Below are positions 14,607-26,807 of a stretch of 64,000 bases of DNA, one piece after another. The position numbers and the translations under genes were made by a program. How positions within the stretch are numbered: the first letter of the stretch is position 1; each line of letters starts with the position of its first letter. This DNA comes from Agelaius tricolor (lineage: Eukaryota > Chordata > Aves > Passeriformes > Icteridae): positions 47,497,381-47,561,380 of the forward strand of contig JALJCS010000001.1 of NCBI GenBank assembly GCA_023055355.1, written 5' to 3'. Below the pieces are notes generated by a model. That model made no database searches. It was not told the DNA's origin and saw only the letters and a list, made by a program, of their open reading frames with translations.

Positions 14607-17600
14607 GACTTCTAAGTCTACTGGCTTTTTCGTCTTCTCCCTAGTCATTTTCTTTGAAACAATTTAAACTAGCAACAGTTAGCCAAGTTTAATTTGATTA
14701 CCTTCAATTTTATATGCCTCTGCATTTAAGCAAAGAACAATTTGGAAAAACATTAGTAATTCTTGTCATAATTTTTCATTGGATTGCCAGAGAATTACAG
14801 CAGAACATCACCACATACCTTGATATGTAATAAAAGATAAATTATGATGTACCTGAAGTAGATTAAAAAGAAAAAAAAATCAATGCAATCAGAACTCTTT
14901 GGGAAGATTGATAATCAAGAGCCTTGAACAGTTGCACGTTTCCTACATAATAATCTTTTTTTCTCCTTCTCCCATGTACAACAATATATTTGCCTTTAGA
15001 AAACAAGGAACTCTTCATAGCAGCATTTATTGGCTGTACTTTCATCGTACAATAGGAGCATGCACCACTGTATAAGTAAATATTACCTCAAAGTAAATAC
15101 CTCACACAAATGCACTGTGCACTTCTGCTTTATGATTTGTTCCAAGGCCCATTTGCTGCCACCTCTACAAGTATTATGCTGCAATCAAAGCCAGGAATCA
15201 CTTGCCACCCCTAACCTGCCAGTAAGCTTCTTCATATCCAAAAAATAAGAAGTGGACAAGAATACTAGATGGAGCAAATCTATAAATGAATATCTCATAT
15301 TTGGCTTAATTTTTTATTTGTTTATTTTAAGAAACCAAATATGTTTCTGTTATGAACTTCTTATCCACCTCTCTCATCAGAATAGTGGTATCTACAGCAA
15401 GAACACTTAGCCCAGGTCTATAAAAGGCAGGAAGGAAATGAACCTGTACCATTACAGTCAGACGGACCTTCAGTGTCTTTTCCAAACTAAATGATTTTGT
15501 GATTACACCATCCCTACCATGTAAACTCTGACTGTTCTAAGAAGAGCAGAAGAGTGCTGAAAGCACTCTAGGTACCTGTTTACCCCCTGGTTTCACAACT
15601 CCCAGACTGATGGCAGTATCTGAATATTCAAATATCTCCACAGAAGTCAAAATTTTGGTGACAGGGTTTTGTTCAACCCACAGAAAATGTGGCAAAGATT
15701 ACAACACAAGTAGATTTTTCCTGGTCTGAAGAATATCTACAAAAACTTAGTTTGTTTTCTCCCCTCTCCAAATAGAGGGGCAGAAAATTTCTTCAATTTT
15801 TAAAATAGATCCCTAAAACTGGAAAGTCGTGGCAAGAGGTCTTAAAGATCCACAAAATAAAATTGCCAATTACTGTGGTAATAAAAATGTTTTATACCAT
15901 TTGTTTCATCAGTGTTTGTTTGTAAGTTGTTAGGGTTGGAGAAACAGTACAGAGAATGTGTTAATATTTGCCTAAAAATTAAAACAAACAACCTAGATTA
16001 GAATTATCTATTAAAAATTTCCCCACTTCATGTCAAAACTTTCTTAGTGTTCTTTTAAAATCCATTCAAACAAAAATGTGTGATGCCCCTATGGTCACAT
16101 GAAAAGCCACAACCATGACAAATCTGTGTGGTGCAAGAAAAAACAGATGCACCATTTTAGACTTAGGCTTAGAGATAAATTCCCATAATGAAATTTTTTA
16201 GTTTTTAAGAATTCTCCAAGGAATGAGGTAGATTTGTCCATTTATTTCAAATGGAAAAATTTCAAAAAAAAAATATACTAGGACATCAAAGAATATGGGG
16301 AACTTAAATCTCAGTATGGTATCTCTTTCTGCTTGAGATACTCTTACTTGATTGAAGTCTGAACTCTGAAATTCAGAGGAAAATCAAAAGGGACACTGAA
16401 TAAATGAAACTTTCTGGTGTTGATGGCACTAAGGGAGGAGTGTAGCAATATTCCCTTCCCTGCTCAATTTTTTCCTATGCAATTCTATAAATAGCCTGGC
16501 TCTCAGAAAGGAAAATTGTCTTTATACATCAACTCAATCAAAACAATACAGAACAAAACAAAAGAAATTACTTTTCTAGTCATTTTGTACAAAGAACTGT
16601 TCCATCTTTTAAAAATTCAAATTATTTTAACAAGAATTAAAAGACAGAGCAGTCCTCTTGAAGAAGCCCACAGGTCCACTGATGCAGAAATTTCACTTTT
16701 CAACTGTGTCTGGATTATCCTAGCTAAAAATTACTCCAGCAGGATTTTTACTGGGAGTAGAAAATGTATCTTTTCATCTAATTTTCAGGAATAACACAGT
16801 TACCCCAGAAAGCACTTGAGTAGTAAGATTCATTGCAAGTAATTTATGCATTCTGTAGAAGCATGACATATAATTCAACATAATGTCAATTTTGCATGAT
16901 TCTAGTCTTGGTTGTTCAAGGAACTCTGACAATTTCTATCACCCTTAAATAGCATGACTTCTTGGTAAGTATCAAGTTCTGACTAATCTGTTCTTTTTAC
17001 AGAAACAATTGTTTTACAATTTGTATTAATACGTGGTAATCAAAATAAGGAAAAACTACGGTTTCTTTTCATTGCATCGGTACCCAACACACATCTTATC
17101 CAGGGGATATTTTCATACTGTATTTTTTGGCACAATCAACTCTTTGAAAAGTTCATCAAAGAAATATGAGATATAGCTGTCTTCTTTCTCTCAAAACACA
17201 CCCTTTCCTAATCTTCTACTATATACAAACAAAGCAGGATCCACTCTGACACAGGATAACCACCAGTTGAATCTCTACTTAAATATATGCAAAGTTTATG
17301 TCAGCAGACTCAAATTTTGGCAACAAACCATCAAACTCAGCAATGTGGCAGTCAGCAAGGACAAATATTGAAATTCAACAGTAACCAGAATGAAGAAAGA
17401 CAAGCAATACTGAAACAAGTGACATGTCTGTTGCCAGTTGCACGGCAGATTCAGAACACTGTGCATGAATTGTCCCAAGTCTGCAAATGCAGCTTGCCTA
17501 AGTCCTCTTCCTCGGGTTTTCCCTTCTATAATAGGAGTTCTGCCACTGAAACCACAAGTGCTCACACCAACGGAGTCTGACTCCAACTTCTGATCCAGGT

Positions 17601-18743
17601 GCAGCAGACCTGCAGAGCACAAAGGGCCAGACAGCATTCCTGAGTCTGTGTGTGAAGCAGAGCATCTCCAACACACCAACTGGGGGAAAAACTGACAAAC
17701 AGATTGATGGCACAGCTGTGACTTTGAATCAGCAGAGAATGAATAAGCTCTGAAGCCTGAGATAAGAGACAGACATACATAAGCTTAGGGGACAGTATCA
17801 TTCAATACTGAAAGAAGAAGGGACAGAACTGTGAATGCCAAAGACAGCACCAAAGACAGGATGGACTTTGCTACCAGGTGATTATACTCTGCAGAAGCAC
17901 CAGCACCTGAGATCATTAACACAGCACGAGGCAGAGCTCAGACAGACAGTGCATAAGCAACTGATCTGGCCAAGTAACTGCCAGAGATTGAATGAAGAGC
18001 AGCTAAATATTTAGAAGATAAAAAACCCTAGGTACTGAGAAGAAAAAAAGGTGAATTTCCACCTAGCTAGTGAAGGATACATCCTGTGCAACTGAGTCTC
18101 TAAGACATCTTTCTTTAGCTTATCATTCTTATGTGCACATTCTTAGGTGCATTTTTATGCACATTATCATTCTGTAGTGCAAAGTACAATTACATCTTAA
18201 CCACTATGTAGAATACACCAGGATAACCCAAAAGGAATAATAAGGTAGAATTATTACTCAAGGACAGTTTTCAAGATTATGTTTCTGATAAGCTGTCAAA
18301 AAGAGAAAGGCAATGGCATTAAAAAGACATATCCCCATAAATGCATTTAAAAGGTTTTCGAAAAATTGAGGATTCTTTCCCAAAAAATATTAAGAAGACC
18401 ATGCCATCCTCTAGAAAATAGTGAAGGGGAAAAGTTTAATAATAGTAAGAGTTCAAAAGATTGTATACAGTTATTTAACCAATTGTAAATAATTCATGAG
18501 AGAAGACAGGGAAACCCTTTATTGGTTGAGGCCAAAAGCACCTAAGCCAGCTAAAAGAATGTTTCCTTCCCTTTCCAGAGAGAGTATTTCAAGCTTAATG
18601 TAACAGAGAAGAACTGGGTTTTTCAAAACTTTTGGAGGATGCAGAAACCCAAATAATCTTCATTCTCATTTTCCCATGCACACTCTATACCTGCTAGGAG
18701 TACCAAGTATTACTCAGAGCACTCTTGTGAGAAAAGCTAACGT

Positions 18744-18828
18744 GGTTTTTTGTTTTGGTTGTTATTGTTTTTATTTGGTTTTTGTTTGGTTTTTTTTGTT
18801 TGTTTGTTTGGTTTGGTTTTTTTTTTAA
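18744..18828. repeat. TTTG/TTTGG-rich low-complexity tract
   Basis: About 85 bases consist almost only of T and G, in irregular TTTG, TTTTGG and poly(T) units, with a stretch of regular GTTT repeats in the middle. It reads as the complement of an A-rich retroelement tail or as an independent simple repeat. No element body could be recognised beside it. Confidence 0.85.
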
Positions 18829-21800
18829 TCCAGATATCTATTTAGGTAGATAGACCTTAAACACACTTGGAGGCAAAAGGCAAAATCAGCTTTGGGTAGA
18901 CCAGAGGACTACTCATGTCTCTACAGACTAGAGCTCCCCAACAGCTGCTCCTCTCTCCTATAGGATGTTCCTTCATTCCACCCAAGGGAGATAGGGTAAG
19001 TGGGGTTTTCCTACTTCTAGGCATCCCCAGTCAAGAACAGGAAACTAAACAACAGCAAGCTATTCCCTCTTCTCTTCCACCATTCCCACAGGAGGAGTCC
19101 CAGGGTGTCTATACAAACACACACATGCTGTAGCTCCTCAAAAACAGCATCTCTGGAGCCCTTCCAGCACAGTCAGCCCTAGCAGCTGAGCTCTGCCTTT
19201 TGTAACAGCTGCTTCTAAACTGCTGCACAGCCACTGCTGGAAAAGCAGTTAGGCTGAACCATATTATCGAGAAGTAAAAGAAATAATAATCCAAAAGGCA
19301 TCTACTTTTATTTTTATTTATTGTCCAATACACTGCTTGCAGGTCTGAATCTCTCACAGCACACTGCTTCAGTCTTCTGTCTGTGTGAACAGCTAAGGCA
19401 TCCTGTAAGCACAAATAAAGCAGGTGGTAAGACAACAATCCCTTGCCCAAGCATCTGAGATTTCCCCAATGAAAGTGAAAATCATCCAATGGGAAACATG
19501 TGGTCCCACCAATCCCCACAGCCACTTTTAACTATATCCCTATCCAACTATCTTTCCTTTCTTTTCATTGTGACCGGATCAAAATGCCATTAGAAATTGA
19601 GAAAGCTAAGAGACCTTTTCTTTATGATTTTCAGTGTTTGCACAAGTACATGCAACACTGTCATCATGCTTACAGCCAGAAGAAAGAGTAAGATGTTTAT
19701 TGTGAGAAGGAAAGGCAGCGCTTCATAAGCCATGTTTTGGTCATGAAGTATTAAAGAAATTAAGATATTAACTTCTCTGATCAACTGATCAGGTTTGATC
19801 AGGAAGTCAAAAGCAGGAAACTGCATCATTGATTTTATTGCCTAAATTTATAAACCTTTTAGTCCTATGTAAAATAAAATAACTGCTCCATTTGCATTAA
19901 AGACTTGAAACTCATATTTTTATCTATTGTAAATAAAGTACCTTGGAAATCCATTTGATGCACAAAAGCCTAAGAAACAGAGGTGATGAGAATAGTACCT
20001 AGTGTTCCTATCAGCCAACTCTGCAAGATTTGAGACTTTATCTGTAATTACAGCTACTTGTTCTTATCTCAGTGAGTAACTGCAAACACAACACAGCCTG
20101 AGAACAGCAAAGTTGCTGTTCAAGTTTTGTCTCTTTTCCCCTTCCAAAGAATTGGAAAAAATTTAGGCAGTTATAAACTAAAAATGCACAAAATGTTTCC
20201 CTTACACATTCAAAAGCCAACAAGAAGTGCTGCTTAACACAATTAGATTTAGCCTTTCACAGGTGCTTTCTGGAGGTGCCACTGGACGTCATTCTGCACA
20301 ATGGTCAGAACCCAGCAGTCTGGTGCCAGGAACCCTCAGTCTCCTAAATTCATAATTTGTCATTTGGCTCCAGTTTCTCTTTTGCCTGGGTTCATTAATT
20401 CTCTCTCTTCACCCTTTTATTAGCAGAAGTGAATAGAAAAATAATTTAAAAGTAAAGGAAATTCAACAGAATCCTCAGCTGGATGCTCCCACTTCTGGAG
20501 TCCTAATCCACTGGGCTGCCTGCGCCATTAGCTAAAGCTATAGAAGCAGTGCACAAAGGGGGAAAATGCTCTGTTTTGGTATTGCAAGTCAGGCAGTAAG
20601 GGCCAGGCACTGTCCATCCTAGATGCAGGAAACTCCTGTTTACCATATCAAAACTCAGATTCTCCATGGCCTTAAAGCAAAAAGGGCCATATTTTTACAA
20701 TTGCCCCCTAGGCCAGCATCATACTTCCGTGGACTTCTTGCCACCACATGTGTTTTCTCAGATATACTATTTTCTTTTCTTCCTAATGGTAAATTTAAGA
20801 GGTTACCCCACAGACTAATTTTTATCCAGTACTTATTTTGCCTGAAGGGCTGGAATTGTACCTAATACACTGACATAAAATCAGCATAACCACTGCAAGC
20901 AGAACTCTGCCAACACCACTTGAAAGCATACTGTGCAAAATCACAATGTGGTGAAAAAAAATAATTCCTTTATAGCTCCAATCACATTCTCCAAGTAGCC
21001 ACATTTATAGCATAATGTGTGAATAAGGGTATAGATTTATCAGGCAGTTTTAAGAAAACACATTAACAGAAAAAGTTTAAAGGAGAGTGTAGTTTTTTAT
21101 ATATAATGGTGATTTTCTTCTGTGAAGAGTTCTAATGTGTTTTTCAGTTAATTTTTGCAAAACCTCCTGTATTACTCATTTCAGTATTAAAGCAGAAACA
21201 AACACTTCCTTACATAATCTTAATTATATTTCTCTTTTGCTAATAATATCTAAAAATCAACGCACTACAAATACTTGAAAGGCATCAATCCTATTTGCAA
21301 AGCCAATTTTATCAAGCTCAAAATATCTAAGAAAAGTGTCAGTCACTTTTTCTACAGAATTTCATGTGCTACAAGAAACAGATTGTACTTATCATTTTAT
21401 CAAAAACTTACTGTCAGTTTACAAATATATTAGGCAGGAGTACTTCTCATGCAAGGAAACATTCTGAGTTCAAAACCCAAGAGAGTTAAAAGGGAACTCT
21501 AATACATTACAGCACAGCAGTCTCCCCTTTCAAAAGTCTGAAGACCTAATACCAGCTATTGCCCAGTATCTTCCTTACTTCCTTAAATACTCAACTTTCC
21601 TACCACCTTTTATACATATAGACTTATGTCACTGCATACATACAGTATGACAATTTATAGAAAAACATACAGTCCTTATGATCAAATTTTATCCCATAAC
21701 AACAAAGTCTAAAAGCATAGCTAGCCATTAACAATTAGATTTTGAGAGGAGACTTGCATGAGAAATGTCTCACCCTGAGATATCTGTAGAATTACCTAAA

Positions 21801-24515
21801 ATACAGCATATGGAAGCCTCCAACTGCCTTCCTCCTAAAAAGCCTTTTACTGCTCTTTCTTCCATAATTTTTCAGATATTCCAGCTTTTCCAGCCGCCCA
21901 GGATCTTAAGTAAGGTTTTCACCATCACAACTCAGCACCTGTTCTTTTCTTCCTTGCACTGCTACCAGTTACAACATCTCCCTTATGTTACTTCTAGAGA
22001 ATCCTCTTCTAATTTTCAACCTTCACTAGCCTCTTTATTCTCCTCAAAGTTCTCAGATTTAATCTGTTAGTTCCTCCAATATTTAGCCCTTGTGTACCCT
22101 TTCAACCATATGTTCAACTTTGTTGATGGCCGTAGGCTCAGCTTAACCCTTCTCAAAGCATAACTTTCCACCTTAGTGTGGAGAGTAAACCCCTGAAAGG
22201 CAAGAACCTGGCCAAATGTGTGGATTGCCCCTGGCTGAGCAGGAACCAGCATAGCACTGTGTCCTTCACTCCAGCTGCCACCCTCCAGTTGTACCTTGGT
22301 TTTTAGATGGTTAAAACTTCCATTAGGTTTTAGAACACTTGGCACAACCAGTGCCAAGTTCATTGTCCTTTTAATGCTACCACTGCCATGTAAATCTTTA
22401 GTAGTGGCAGCTCCTAGGAGATAGTTTATGGAATATATGTCCTGGTGCTGCTCAAGCAGTCTCTATTACAGAAGGTGAAGTGAGAAGTTAATACTTGAGT
22501 TCAGGTTTATAATCCCCCATCACAAGTAGGCAAGAGAAGCAAATTTGGAAGTGACCTCAGTTTATAAGATGGTCCATCTTTGAGAACATGTAAACAAAAT
22601 GCCTGGCAGGTAGTGAAATAAAACCTTTATGTCCATGTGAATATACACATACATATGTAATCTTATTTATGTAATGGCAACTCCACACTTTTCTTCATGC
22701 TGTTTGTACCTTCGTGTGCACTGGAATCAATCAGCCTCAGTCCCAGCAGTTCTATGAGCTTTTATCTCCCAGCATTTTCTAAAAGTGGCTGATGGTGACT
22801 GATATAAATAAAAGCAGCTTTTTACAGGAACAACAGATTTATAACTTTAATAAGACTGCCCTCCTTCCTGCATTAAAGTCTACAGTACATGACAAATCAG
22901 GTTAAGCAAGCTGGTATCAAATCTGAAGCCAAATGCATTTTTGAGCCAAATCTTAATTCTCTGAAGAGCTTCAGGCGTATTTTGAAGATGTTAAATTATT
23001 GATAAGGAAAATCAATTCTTTTTCCAGCTCAGGCAATGTCATACAGTCAGAGTAGCTAAGGCAGATTTTTTGCTTTATTTACATCATGACCCTTTAGAAT
23101 TAAATTACCTACTTTGTTCCTCTTTAGAATCCTGATAAACAGTCACTACCAACAGCTTAACAACTTCTGTTAATGTCAGATAAAAGATTTGTCTGAAAAC
23201 AGACTGTCAGAAACAGACAAGAAAACCATGAGACACCAGCATACTCCTAAGTTTATTTATTAAACTCATATTATTCCTCCAATACCATTAAACCTGGACA
23301 CTTAAGCAAATGAACTGCAATGTGTTCTGATCTGACCATGAACAGCTTCCTCCAAGGGTCAGAAATAATAAAACATGTTCCATTCATGAAGGCATCAAAA
23401 CAGCAAACAATCCTGGGAGACTGTTGGCAGATAGCAAGAATAGTTCTTTGCAAACTTTTCCAAACCAAAAAATTAGTAGTATCTACATATATCTACTTCC
23501 AAGTTATTTCGGTCCCAGTGATTTTATTCAGCATTGATCTCCTAGCTTTTCCAGATAAAAGCTTGGGCACAACAATGGTTATGGGGATGGAAGCATTTTT
23601 AAAAGTACCCCAACCATTATAGTACAAGATACATAAAAGAGGAAAAAAAAGAAAATGTTACGAATCTTTCCCATTCGAAAGTAAAACAGCAATAGTGAAA
23701 AAGCAATTATTTACCAAGGATCAACAACCACCTTCATTCCCTTTCCCAAAAACGTCCTAACAATCAGTTTTAGGACTTCATTACATGATATGGTGAGTTA
23801 ATGGAGAATTCCCTTCAATTCCTATTGAAGATGTCCAGTTTAGTAAAAAAATGCAAGTATCTGACAGAGGAAAAACTGACTCTCCAGATTGGTTACTATG
23901 CTTCTCCCATCGGATATTTCCAACTATATCCCATTGTACTGTTATATACAGAAGAACAGCCTTAACAGATAAAAATTAGTAACTGTGTGCACACAAAAAT
24001 ATCTTTTGTCCCCTGAATATCCTACTAGTTAGGCCACCCTCCAAGATGCCTCTGCCAAATGCAAAAGATCTGTTCCCAGTTCTTCGATGGGTGTCCCTAG
24101 AACTGAGGAAAAGTAGATTATTTTCTGTAAGTGATGTGAGCCATTAACACTAGTTCCCAAAATATTCCCAAATGAAACCACTCAGCAAAAACAGTGAGGT
24201 TGCAATTAACTACTGAACAAGAAAATTCATATTTTTGATTAATAAAGCATCTCTAAGAAAATCCCTTATAAGTTCTAATATAAAACCCGCAATAGCAATA
24301 AGTAATAAATGCCTGTTTTTCAATCAGCCCCAATTCAAATGTGAGATGGCAAATAACCAGACAGGAAAACTATCTGAAAAACATACATAATAGACCCTCA
24401 AAATAGAGCGGAATTAATTCCTTTGTTGTAAGTGACTCTCTCTAAGCTCCGATTTTCACGACGCTGTTTATGATCTAATTAAATGAGAAATCTGCTGCGG
24501 CAGGAAGCTCACCTA

Positions 24516-24533
24516 AGCGCTCCGGAGAGCGCT
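24516..24533. repeat. GC-rich 7-bp inverted repeat at the CpG island edge
   Basis: AGCGCTC (24516-24522) and GAGCGCT (24527-24533) are exact reverse complements around CGGA. It marks the upstream edge of the GC-rich region, about 500 bp before the PIGM start codon. It may be a binding site for a dimeric factor, but that is only a guess. Confidence 0.7.
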
Positions 24534-24599
24534 CATACGTCTAGGCAAAACACAGCCACTTGCGGAAGGTAAATAACAGATGTTGTTTTTCCCTCTTAC

Positions 24600-25690
24600 T
24601 TAACTACTCCTGCATCTGCCGCCTCTCTACCCGTGGAGCCCGACAGCTCCCGGCAGGGTGAGGGGGCAATGGGCAGCGGCGGTGCCGGGGGCAGCGCGGG
24701 TGGCGGTGCCCCGCAGCTCTCCCCGGATCCCGGTGCCGATGTCCTGCCAGGCTCCCAGCCCGCAGTAGAGGCACGCTGCCCACCGCCCCCCATGGGTCCC
24801 TCCCCACAGCGCCCCGGCCCAGCGACGCCCCAGGCCCTGTCCCGGCCCCTCTCCCCGCCGCGCCTGAGGGAGAGCGGGCCCGCCCCGCCCGGGCTGCGCG
24901 CAGGCGCGGGGCCGCCTCCTCCTCGCGCACCGGCGGAAGCGGCACCGAGCGCGGCCGCCCGCGCCCCGTGCGCCGGGAGCGCCCGAGCCCCGCGTGTTCC
25001 CGCTCCCGCACTCTCCCCACCCCGCGCGGAACGGATGGCGGGGGTGGGCGCGGCCCTGCTCGCGGGGCTGCTGGCGAGGCTGGCGCTGGTGCTGTACGGG
25101 CTGCACCAGGACCGCACCATGCGGGTGCGCTACACCGACGTCGACTACCGGGTGTTCACGGACGCGGCGCGGCTGGTGACCGAGGGGCGCTCGCCCTACC
25201 GGCGGGCCACCTACCGCTACACGCCGCTCCTGGCCTGGCTGCTGACGCCCAACGTGCTCCTCACCGAGGCCTTCGGGAAGCTGCTCTTCGTGGCCGGGGA
25301 CCTGGCGGCTGCCGTCGTCGCTTACCGGGCCCTGCGGCGCCGTGGGACCCCCGCCGGGCGCGCCTGTGGGTGCTGCGCCGCCGCCTGGCTCCTGAACCCG
25401 CTGCCCATGGCCGTGTCCAGCCGGGGCAACGCGGAGGCGCTGGTGGCGCTGCTGGTGCTCGCCACGCTCTACTGGGTGGAGGCGGGCAGCGTGGGCAAGG
25501 CCGCCGTGTGCTACGGGCTGGCCGTGCACATGAAAATCTATCCCCTGAGCTACGCGCTGCCCATAGCGCTCCGCCTGAGCGCCGCGCCGGGGCGCGGGGC
25601 GCTGCGGGCGCGGGGGGACAGAGCGGCAAGGGTCACGGTCATGGCGCGCCTCTGGCACCTCTTGGCGAAGATGCTGAACCGCGACGTGCT
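24600..25690. promoter_or_regulatory. CpG island covering the PIGM promoter and 5' half of its CDS
   Basis: Base composition changes sharply from AT-rich to strongly GC- and CpG-rich at about 24600. It returns to mixed composition at about 25690, inside the PIGM coding region. Before the start codon there are GC boxes (CCCCGCCC around 24883-24890), an NRF1-like GCGCAGGCGC word near 24898 and ETS-like CGGAAG words near 24563 and 24935. No TATA box is obvious. This is the usual arrangement for a broadly expressed housekeeping gene. The transcription start is not visible directly; I infer it lies a short distance upstream of 25035. Confidence 0.85.
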
Positions 25691-26282
25691 GCTCTTTGGA
25701 ACAGTTGCCGGATCAGTGCTGGCTGCCTTGACTGTGGCATTTTATCACCTCTATGGCTGGGAGTTTTTGGAGCACGCCTACCTCTATCACCTGACTAGGA
25801 GGGATATCCGTCATAACTTCTCTCCCTATTTCTACATGTTGTACTTGACAGCAGAGAGCAAGTGGAGTTTTGCCCTTGGGCTCGCAGCTTTCCTGCCTCA
25901 GCTGCTTTTGCTCCTGGTTGTTTCCATAGCGTTCTACAGAGACCTTGCCTTCAGTTGTTTCCTACACACCGCTATTTTTGTGACTTTTAACAAAGTATGC
26001 ACATCGCAGTACTTTGTCTGGTATCTCTGCCTTTTGCCCCTTGTAATGCCTAGTATTAAGATGTCTTGGCATAGGGCCGTGCTGCTTCTCTGTCTGTGGT
26101 TCATCGGACAAGGCCTGTGGCTTACTCCTGCATTCTTTCTGGAGTTCAAAGGATATAACACTTACTTATTTATATGGATGGCAGGCTTGCTTTTCCTTTT
26201 AATTAATAGCCTCATAATTGTTCAGATTATTGCACATTATCAAAAAGAAACACAAGTTGCAAAAAAACTGAAGCAACAGTAA
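25035..26282 (+). CDS. PIGM: GPI mannosyltransferase 1 (PIG-M), single exon, complete
   Basis: The 415-aa product is the catalytic subunit of GPI mannosyltransferase I. This multi-pass ER enzyme transfers the first alpha-1,4 mannose from dolichol-phosphate-mannose to GlcN-(acyl)PI on the lumenal side and works with PIGX. The sequence shows an N-terminal membrane segment (about 3-23), then the lumenal catalytic DXD motif as YTDVDY (Asp35 and Asp37). Family blocks follow: [13 protein letters not shown] (121-133), HMKIYP (165-170), the region from YGWEFLEH to FYMLYL (240-271), and [12 protein letters not shown] (316-327), with several hydrophobic spans to about 400. The length is close to human PIGM (423 aa), which is also intronless. 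The Met at 25035 was chosen because it places the first membrane span as in the family. The frame stays open for 134 codons upstream, but that part is low-complexity Pro/Ala/Gly/Arg and is probably GC-rich 5' UTR. The Kozak context is only moderate (C at -3, G at +4). Translation ends in tandem stops TAA TAA. Confidence 0.97.
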   Translation: MAGVGAALLAGLLARLALVLYGLHQDRTMRVRYTDVDYRVFTDAARLVTEGRSPYRRATYRYTPLLAWLLTPNVLLTEAFGKLLFVAGDLAAAVVAYRALRRRGTPAGRACGCCAAAWLLNPLPMAVSSRGNAEALVALLVLATLYWVEAGSVGKAAVCYGLAVHMKIYPLSYALPIALRLSAAPGRGALRARGDRAARVTVMARLWHLLAKMLNRDVLLFGTVAGSVLAALTVAFYHLYGWEFLEHAYLYHLTRRDIRHNFSPYFYMLYLTAESKWSFALGLAAFLPQLLLLLVVSIAFYRDLAFSCFLHTAIFVTFNKVCTSQYFVWYLCLLPLVMPSIKMSWHRAVLLLCLWFIGQGLWLTPAFFLEFKGYNTYLFIWMAGLLFLLINSLIIVQIIAHYQKETQVAKKLKQQ

Positions 26283-26801
26283 TAAACTGCCCAAAATCCA
26301 TAAACAGCCCTACTGTACTCTAGGTAAGGCATCACATATCACCAGCACTTCATCTAACAAAAGTGCAATTAAGTTGTACAAAAGCACATTGTGTGTAAAT
26401 GTTACTGTCAGTCACCCTGAGCAGCCCCATCCTGCCCTGAGCAGTGTCAGCAGGGGTACCTGTCTCCTGTGTGGGTCTTGAAAGTGCATTGCAACCTTCT
26501 CTCCAGCACTGTCTCCAGCTCTGTCCTCTTGCTCCTGATTAGAATGCCTGGAAATACCCTGGCCCAGTTCATCACTTAAACATGTTTGGGGCTCTGGTGA
26601 ATGGGCTCTACCCATCTGCACTGACTGTCTTCACCTGCTGCTTCCAGAGACAGTGGGGCTGTGCCCTGCCCTTTGACCCCTGTACTGGGGCCACCCAGTT
26701 CCTGCTCATACTCCCTTATGGACTAGGCCTGGCACCTTTTTCTCATTCTCAGTGTTAGTCTGATGAGGACCTTGGCCTTTACCTAGAATAACACGGGAGA
26801 T
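26283..26801 (+). other. PIGM: Probable PIGM 3' UTR
   Basis: No coding frame continues after the tandem stop codons. The stretch runs to the first well-placed poly(A) signal at 26802. An AATAAA word also overlaps the stop codons (26281-26286), but cleavage there would leave almost no 3' UTR. The assignment as UTR is inferred from position. Confidence 0.6.
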
Positions 26802-26807
26802 AATAAA
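26802..26807 (+). terminator. PIGM: Poly(A) signal AATAAA, probable PIGM 3' end
   Basis: A canonical AATAAA is followed within about 10-20 bases by a GT-rich stretch, the usual arrangement for cleavage and polyadenylation. It would give PIGM a 3' UTR of roughly 540 nt. Use of this site is inferred; other signals occur further downstream. Confidence 0.55.

Larger units (their letters stand above)
1..24515. other. Non-coding sequence upstream of PIGM
   Basis: This AT-rich stretch has many short open frames of 60-138 codons, none of which resembles a protein I recognise. None shows a convincing run of splice-bounded coding exons. It does hold a (GATA)10 microsatellite at 2634, a 10-bp perfect hairpin at 1853, a 16-A run at 14591, a small 8-bp hairpin at 15551-15569 and a TTTG-rich tract near 18744, listed or mentioned separately. 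Two adjacent copies of a 12-bp word lie at 6071-6082 and 6089-6100. I read it as intergenic or intronic DNA. Very short exons of a spliced gene could have been missed by eye. Confidence 0.6.

Noticed and set aside
17287..17580. 97-codon Gln-rich + strand frame overlapped by a 127-codon minus-strand frame
   Set aside because: Both strands are open over the same bases, neither resembles a known protein, and the Gln content follows from local CAG/CAA words.
19109..19525. 138-codon minus-strand open frame
   Set aside because: No recognisable domain, no supporting promoter or splice context, and composition typical of random AT-rich DNA.
24596..25658. Long minus-strand open frames (up to 343 codons) opposite PIGM
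   Set aside because: They lie in the CpG island where stop codons are rare, are Arg/Gly/Pro/Ala-rich in composition, and mirror the real PIGM coding frame.
24968..25798. 276-codon + strand frame overlapping the PIGM start
   Set aside because: It is a +1 shadow frame with Ala/Gly/Arg-rich low-complexity product; the PIGM frame carries all the family motifs.
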